A stretch of DNA of 64,000 bases from Aminobacter anthyllidis (GTDB lineage: Bacteria > Pseudomonadota > Alphaproteobacteria > Rhizobiales > Rhizobiaceae), in the NCBI RefSeq assembly GCF_018555685.1, contig NZ_JAFLWW010000010.1, forward strand, positions 1-64,000, written 5' to 3'. A program made the translations under genes and the position numbers. This document shows positions 58,995-64,000 of the stretch, in pieces. Every line of letters starts with the position of its first letter. Positions within the stretch are counted from its first letter, which is position 1. The notes under the pieces were generated by a model that was not told the origin of the DNA, did no database searches, and worked only from the letters and a program-made list of their open reading frames with translations.

Positions 58995-61900
58995 AAAAGG
59001 CATTCTCCGTCCCGACCGAAACCGCCGAACGCCAGACGCGCGCATCCGATCCCGCAAATTCGGTCTGGGTGTCGGCCAATGCCGGCTCGGGCAAGACGCA
59101 TGTGCTGTCCCAGCGCGTGATGCGGCTTCTGCTGCGCGGGACCGATCCATCGAAGATCCTGTGCCTGACCTATACGCGCGCTGCCGCCGCCAACATGTCG
59201 AACCGCGTCTTCGCCAATCTGTCGGAATGGACAATGCTGCCGGACGCCGAACTGGCCGAGCGCATCACGGCTCTCGACGGCGTCCGACCCGATGCGGCCA
59301 AGCTGCGCCGTGCCAGGCGGCTGTTCGCCGAGGCGTTGGAGACGCCCGGCGGGCTGAAGATCCAGACCATCCACGCCTTCTGCGAGTCGGTGCTGCATCA
59401 GTTCCCGCTCGAGGCCAACATCGCGGCCCATTTCGAGATGCTCGACTCGCAGATGGAAGCGACGCTGTTCGCCACCGCACGGCGCGATATGGTCACCGGC
59501 GCAGGCGAGCATAATCCGGAACTGGCCGAGGCCTTCGCCAAGGTGCTGGAGCGCGGTGGCGAAGCCGGCCTCGATGCGCTGCTCGCCGAGATCGTGCGCA
59601 AGCGCGATGGCCTTCGCGCCTTCATCGCCCAGGTCCAGGACTTTTCCTGGCCGTTCGGTGCGCTCTACGAGGAGTTCGGCTTTTCGCCTGACGACAGCGC
59701 CGAAGCCATCGCCGCTTCGATCTGGCCGCTATCAGGTTTCGAGCCGGCTTTCTTCAACGCCTTCGCTGCTGCCGCTGAAGCGACCGACGCGCGCAGCGTG
59801 CTCAACAACATCCTGCCCTACGCGCGCCTTGCTTACGCCGAAGCCGATCCGATCCGCCGTTTGTCGCTTCTGACCGATGCCTTTCTCAAGGCCGATGGCG
59901 ACCCCTACAACCCTTCCAGCGCCTTCAAGAAGGCGCTGCTCGACCGGCTGCCCGATCTGCCCGAACGCTACGCGGCGACGGCAACCGCCATCATCGACGC
60001 TGCCGACCGGCTCGCCCATTTCCGCATGCTGGAGGCGACCTGTGCTGCCCTCACCATCGCCGACTGGCTGATCGCCCGCTACGAGCGGCTGAAGACCGGC
60101 CGCGGCTTCCTCGACTTCAACGACCTGATCACCCGCACCGTCAACCTTTTGGCGCGGCCCGACGCCGGGCCATGGGTGCAATACAAGCTCGACAAGGGCA
60201 TCGACCACATCCTGCTCGACGAGGCGCAGGACACCAGTCCCAACCAATGGGAAGTGGTGAAGCGGCTGGCCGAAGAATTCTTTTCCGGCTTCAGCGCCCG
60301 CGACAACGTCCATCGCACGGTCTTCGCCGTCGGCGACGAAAAGCAGTCGATCTATTCGTTCCAAGGCGCGGCACCCGAATCCTTCGACAACTCCAAGCAC
60401 GAATTCGCCGGCCGCATCCGTGACGCCAATGCGCGTTTCGAGGACGTCACGCTGACCTGGTCGTTCCGCTCGACCGACGATGTGCTCTCGGCCGTCGACC
60501 GCGTCTTCGAGGACACCAGCGTGCGTCGTGGCGTCACCCGCGCGCCCGAACCGCCGAGCCACAAGGCGATCCGCGCCGGTGCTGCAGGTTATGCCGAAGT
60601 CTGGCCCTCGGTCGGTGCCGATGCCGTGGACGAGCCCGACGATTGGCGCAAGCCCATCGACCACGCCCATGCGCCCGCCGTGGTCGTCGCCGAACAGGTC
60701 GCGGCCACCATCCGCAAATGGCTCGACGAGCGCGAAGTCATCGAAGGCACCGGCAAGCGTCTGCGCGCCGGTGACGTCATGGTTCTGGTGCGCAAGCGCG
60801 ACCGCTTCGTCCACGCGCTGTCGCGCGCGCTGAAGCGGCGCGACATTCCCGTTGCCGGTGCCGACCGGTTGAGCCTGCCCGGCCATATCGCCGTCAAGGA
60901 CCTGATCGCGCTCGGACGTTTCCTGATCCAGCCGGAGGATGATCTGTCGCTGGCGGCAGTCCTGCGCAGCCCAGTCTTCGGCCTGTCGGAAGACGCGCTG
61001 TTTGCGCTTGCTGCGGGGCGTGGCGCCGGGCGATCGCTGATCGCCTCCCTGCGCGACCACGCGGAAACCGACTCAGGCTTCAAGGCGGTTGCGGACCAGC
61101 TTGAAGCCTGGGCGACCGAGGCGGCATTCCGGCCGATCTTCGAGTTCTATTCAGGCGTTTTGTCCGGCGGTCGTGGCCGCGACGGCGTGCGCAAGAAGAT
61201 GATCTCCCGCCTCGGCCAGGAGGCCGGCGACATCCTCGACGAGTTCCTGAATTTCTGCCTGGTCGAGGAGCGTACCGGCCTGCCCGGCCTGGAATCCTTC
61301 CTGTCGACGCTCGAAAACGCCGGCCCCGAGATCAAGCGTGAGATGGACCAGACGCGCGACGAGGTTCGTATCATGACCGTGCACGCGGCCAAGGGCCTCG
61401 AGGCGCCGGTGGTGTTCCTGGTTGACAGCGGCTCTGCCCCGTTCAGCGACCAGCACCTGCCGCGCCTGATGCCGTTCGTCCCTCGGGAGCGGCACTGGCA
61501 GGGCAAGGGCTATCTCTGGCGCGCCGGCGCCGATGTCGCCAACGCCTTCTCCAAGGGCGCCAGCGCGCTGGCCAAGGACCTCGCTGACGACGAGTACCGC
61601 CGGCTGCTTTATGTCGGCATGACGCGCGCCGAGGACCGGTTGATCGTCTGCGGCTATCATGGCAAGCGCCAGCCGGGCCTCAACACCTGGCATTCCATCG
61701 TCAGCCGCGCGCTGTCGGTGGCGCCCGAAAGCGAGGAGCGCAGCCATCCCGTCATATCAGACAGGATCGTCCACCGTTTCCGCGTCACCCCATTGCCCCG
61801 CACCCCACTCTCGACGGCGGAGGCGGACGCCGGCGAACGATCGGTGGTCGAGCCCTTGCCGGAAAACCTCTACGCCGCGCCGCCGCCCTTCGAGGACCTG

Positions 61901-62527
61901 CCGCGGCCGCTGTCACCGTCGGGCGCATCTGCTCTTATCGACGAAACGCGCGAACCGTTGATCTCCGGACGCTCGCCGGTGCTCGACACTGAGCTTGAGC
62001 CAGGCTTTGCCATCGCGCGCGGCTTGGCGCTTCACCGCCTGCTGCAGATGCTGCCGCGCCTTGTCAGGGAGGATCGCATGGCTGCCGCCGAGCGCTATCT
62101 CGCCCGTGTCGGGCAGGACTGGCAGCCGCTCGACCGGTCCGCCGCGGTTGCCTCGGTGCTCGCCATCCTCGACGACCCGTATTTCCAGCCGCTGTTTTCG
62201 CCGGCCTCACGGGCCGAAATTTCGGTCATGGGCAGTCTCAACGTGCGTGGCAAGCCGCGCTCGGTGTCGGGCAAGATCGACAGGCTGGCGGTCACCGATA
62301 ACGAGGTTTTGATCGTCGACTACAAGACCAACAGCACGCCGCCCAAGTCCTTCGAAGAGGTGCCGCAGGCCTATGTCGTGCAGCTTGCGCTCTACCGCGC
62401 CCTGCTTCAGCCGCTCTATCCCGGCAAGGCTGTTTCGGCTGCACTTTTGTTCACCGAAGCGCCCAGGCTGATCCCTGTTCCGGTCGAGGCAATGGCGCAT
62501 GCCCTTGCTCGACTCACCGAGGCGTGA
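58991..62527 (+). CDS. addA: Double-strand break repair helicase AddA
   Basis: UvrD-family 3'-5' helicase-nuclease, motor subunit of AddAB. Walker [17 protein letters not shown], motif Ia [12 protein letters not shown], motif [19 protein letters not shown], motif [16 protein letters not shown], motif [17 protein letters not shown] and [13 protein letters not shown]. The C-terminal nuclease carries [12 protein letters not shown] and the Gln-Tyr-type box [13 protein letters not shown]. 1178 residues. Confidence 0.97.
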   Translation: MKKAFSVPTETAERQTRASDPANSVWVSANAGSGKTHVLSQRVMRLLLRGTDPSKILCLTYTRAAAANMSNRVFANLSEWTMLPDAELAERITALDGVRPDAAKLRRARRLFAEALETPGGLKIQTIHAFCESVLHQFPLEANIAAHFEMLDSQMEATLFATARRDMVTGAGEHNPELAEAFAKVLERGGEAGLDALLAEIVRKRDGLRAFIAQVQDFSWPFGALYEEFGFSPDDSAEAIAASIWPLSGFEPAFFNAFAAAAEATDARSVLNNILPYARLAYAEADPIRRLSLLTDAFLKADGDPYNPSSAFKKALLDRLPDLPERYAATATAIIDAADRLAHFRMLEATCAALTIADWLIARYERLKTGRGFLDFNDLITRTVNLLARPDAGPWVQYKLDKGIDHILLDEAQDTSPNQWEVVKRLAEEFFSGFSARDNVHRTVFAVGDEKQSIYSFQGAAPESFDNSKHEFAGRIRDANARFEDVTLTWSFRSTDDVLSAVDRVFEDTSVRRGVTRAPEPPSHKAIRAGAAGYAEVWPSVGADAVDEPDDWRKPIDHAHAPAVVVAEQVAATIRKWLDEREVIEGTGKRLRAGDVMVLVRKRDRFVHALSRALKRRDIPVAGADRLSLPGHIAVKDLIALGRFLIQPEDDLSLAAVLRSPVFGLSEDALFALAAGRGAGRSLIASLRDHAETDSGFKAVADQLEAWATEAAFRPIFEFYSGVLSGGRGRDGVRKKMISRLGQEAGDILDEFLNFCLVEERTGLPGLESFLSTLENAGPEIKREMDQTRDEVRIMTVHAAKGLEAPVVFLVDSGSAPFSDQHLPRLMPFVPRERHWQGKGYLWRAGADVANAFSKGASALAKDLADDEYRRLLYVGMTRAEDRLIVCGYHGKRQPGLNTWHSIVSRALSVAPESEERSHPVISDRIVHRFRVTPLPRTPLSTAEADAGERSVVEPLPENLYAAPPPFEDLPRPLSPSGASALIDETREPLISGRSPVLDTELEPGFAIARGLALHRLLQMLPRLVREDRMAAAERYLARVGQDWQPLDRSAAVASVLAILDDPYFQPLFSPASRAEISVMGSLNVRGKPRSVSGKIDRLAVTDNEVLIVDYKTNSTPPKSFEEVPQAYVVQLALYRALLQPLYPGKAVSAALLFTEAPRLIPVPVEAMAHALARLTEA

Positions 62528-62601
62528 CACAAGAACTGCTTGAACCAGGGGCGCCTTACCACCACATATGGCGCGATAGCCAACTCCAAGAGGATCGCAT
62601 C

Positions 62602-62922
62602 ATGGCCACCGTCAAGATCGACAACAGCAATTTCAAGTCCGGCGTGCTTGAGGCCAAAGAGCCGGTCGTGGTCGATTTCTGGGCCGAATGGTGCGGCCCC
62701 TGCAAGATGATCGGCCCGTCGCTCGAAGAGATTTCCAACGAGCTCGCCGGCAAGGTCAAGATCACCAAGGTCAATATCGACGAGAATCCCGAGATCGCCG
62801 CCCAGTTCGGCGTGCGCTCGATTCCGACGCTGATGATCTTCAAGGACGGCGAAGTGGCCGACATCAAGGTCGGCGCGCTGCCCAAGACGGCACTGTCGCA
62901 CTGGATCAGCGGCAACGTCTGA
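62602..62922 (+). CDS. trxA: Thioredoxin
   Basis: A 106-residue thioredoxin with the active site [14 protein letters not shown], the cis-Pro in [10 protein letters not shown] and the usual C-terminal helix. Reduces protein disulfides in the cytoplasm with thioredoxin reductase. ATG 62602 follows AAGAGGA, 74 bp after addA. Followed by a strong terminator. Confidence 0.98.
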   Translation: MATVKIDNSNFKSGVLEAKEPVVVDFWAEWCGPCKMIGPSLEEISNELAGKVKITKVNIDENPEIAAQFGVRSIPTLMIFKDGEVADIKVGALPKTALSHWISGNV

Positions 62923-62942
62923 TCGTCCGCAATTTCCAAATG

Positions 62943-62971
62943 AAAAAGCCCGGTTTTGACCGGGCTTTTTT
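62943..62971. terminator. Bidirectional terminator between trxA and folC
   Basis: A perfect 12-bp stem AAAAAGCCCGGT/ACCGGGCTTTTT with a TTTG loop, ending in a T run on either strand. It serves convergent trxA and folC. Confidence 0.95.
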
Positions 62972-62993
62972 GTATCCAGCTTTTGTCCGCCGC

Positions 62994-64000
62994 TCAGGTC
63001 GGGGGCGTGCCGTTTTCGGCCAGCACGGCGCCGACAAGATAGAGCGATCCGCCAATCAGGATGCGTGGCGCGGTCTCGCCCTCGTCCCAGGTGTCGCGCA
63101 GCAGCATCAGCGCGTTGGCGACTGAACTCACCGGCTCGGCCGACAGGCCGGCTTCGGTGGCACGCACCGCCAGCTCCTCATGCGGCACGCCGCTTTCGCT
63201 CGTCGTCACCGGCACTGTGTAGACGTGGCGCGCCATGCCGTGGAACGGCTTGAAATAGCCGGTCTGGTCCTTGGTGTTGATCATGCCGGAGATCAGAAAC
63301 AGCGGCCGCGGAAACTTCTCTTCCTGCTCGGTCAGCGCCTCGGCGATGACGATACCGGCACCAGGATTGTGGCCCCCGTCTATCCAGATTTCGGCCCCCT
63401 TCGGTCCGAGCTCGCTCAGCTTGCCCAACGGCATGCGTTGCATGCGTCCGGGCCAGGCAACCTTCGTCATCGCCTTGTCGGCGGTGCGTTCGTTGATCGG
63501 GAAACCCGCCGCGCGCACCGCAGCGATTGCCGCGGCCGCATTGGCGAACTGGTGCCGGCCGGGAAGCCTCGGTGGTGACAGGTCCATCAGCCCCGTCTGG
63601 TCCTGGTAGACCATGCGGCCGTTTTCCTCGAAGGCGACGAAATCCTGGCCGTAAACCTCGAGCGGACAGTTGAGCCGCTCGGCGGTGTCGATCAGCACCT
63701 GCTGGGCTGCCTCGGTTTCCTGCGCGCCGACGACGACCGGGCAGCCGCGCTTGATGATGCCGGCCTTTTCGGCGGCGATCAGCTCGACCTTGTCGCCGAG
63801 ATAGGCCTCGTGGTCCATCGACACCGGCATGATCACCGAAACCGCTGGGCGCTTGATGACATTGGTCGCGTCGAAGCGCCCGCCAAGCCCGACCTCGATG
63901 ATGCAGGCATCGGCCGGATGCTCGGAAAACAAGACGAAGGTGACGGCGGTGAGGATTTCGAACACCGTGATCTTCTCGCCGCCATTGGCCTCGCCGACAC
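62994..64000 (-). CDS. folC: Folylpolyglutamate synthase/dihydrofolate synthase, C-terminal part
   Basis: The gene enters from the right edge with the reading GEANGGEKITVFEILTAVTF and continues to the stop at 62994. CIIEVGLGGRFDATNV is the folC signature; the Mur-ligase core and C-terminal domain follow (WIDGGHNPGAGIVIAEAL). The enzyme adds glutamate to folates and makes dihydrofolate from dihydropteroate. About 335 residues are visible; the N-terminal P-loop region (usually about 100 residues) is outside the window. The gene is not broken, only cut by the window. Confidence 0.95.
   Translation of the reverse strand, partial: VGEANGGEKITVFEILTAVTFVLFSEHPADACIIEVGLGGRFDATNVIKRPAVSVIMPVSMDHEAYLGDKVELIAAEKAGIIKRGCPVVVGAQETEAAQQVLIDTAERLNCPLEVYGQDFVAFEENGRMVYQDQTGLMDLSPPRLPGRHQFANAAAAIAAVRAAGFPINERTADKAMTKVAWPGRMQRMPLGKLSELGPKGAEIWIDGGHNPGAGIVIAEALTEQEEKFPRPLFLISGMINTKDQTGYFKPFHGMARHVYTVPVTTSESGVPHEELAVRATEAGLSAEPVSSVANALMLLRDTWDEGETAPRILIGGSLYLVGAVLAENGTPPT

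Noticed and set aside
59732-61060. A 442-codon open frame on the minus strand inside addA
   Set aside because: Shadow of the AddA helicase motifs; not a family I recognise.

Overview
The window is GC-rich bacterial chromosome packed with housekeeping genes. It looks like an alphaproteobacterium of the order Hyphomicrobiales (Rhizobiales), most likely a Mesorhizobium/Aminobacter-type Phyllobacteriaceae; the genus is inferred from protein resemblance and gene order, not from a search. The order-level pointers are the ChvI/ChvG two-component system divergent from pckA, a truncated HprK with EIIA-Man and HPr behind chvG, the DUF1402 and DUF2585 families, a DivL-type cell-cycle kinase, the hemE-oriC-ppsR arrangement, and GANTC (CcrM-type) methylation sites clustered at the origin.

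Layout. Positions 1-121 hold the first codons of a nucleotide-sugar dehydrogenase that runs off the window. Positions 207-11086 are a micro-oxic respiration island: hemN, an FNR-type regulator with four cluster cysteines, a hemerythrin-like protein, ccoNOQP (cbb3 oxidase) and ccoGHIS (assembly and copper supply), with three FNR/anaerobox palindromes in the intergenic gaps. Positions 11223-23168 are the origin-proximal block: holA, then parB-parA-rsmG-mnmG-mnmE on the minus strand with four parS sites, a DUF255 thioredoxin-fold protein, rho, hemJ and hemE. Positions 23169-23569 are the predicted chromosomal origin, with DnaA boxes and eight GANTC sites in 237 bp.

Positions 23570-27247 read rightward: ppsR-maf-aroE-coaE-dnaQ. 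Then come secB and fxsA (minus), timA-mltA-smr-xre (plus), and a DUF1402 gene plus a split hslV/hslU operon containing three extra genes (minus). Positions 36756-41667 are the histidine cluster hisB-(DUF2628)-hisH-(DUF1330)-hisA-hisF-hisE followed by coaA. Positions 41717-45166 are alkB, a Kbp/LysM gene, arfB and pckA (minus). Positions 45524-49328 are chvI-chvG-hprK-ptsM-ptsH, a signalling module joining an envelope-stress two-component system to a regulatory phosphotransferase chain. After ahcY (49479-50879) a tight run follows: divL, a tsaE-amgK fusion, murU, addB, addA and trxA. The window ends in a folC gene cut by the right edge.

I saw no IS elements, prophage, CRISPR arrays, rRNA or tRNA genes. 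Nothing here is a clearly new accessory system. The points most worth a second look are the tyrosine-for-histidine DivL homologue, the GANTC-dense origin with a parS array partly inside coding sequence, the TsaE-AmgK fusion next to MurU, an AddB lacking both Walker A and the iron-sulfur cysteines, and unusual regulatory palindromes before ahcY and between pckA and chvI.
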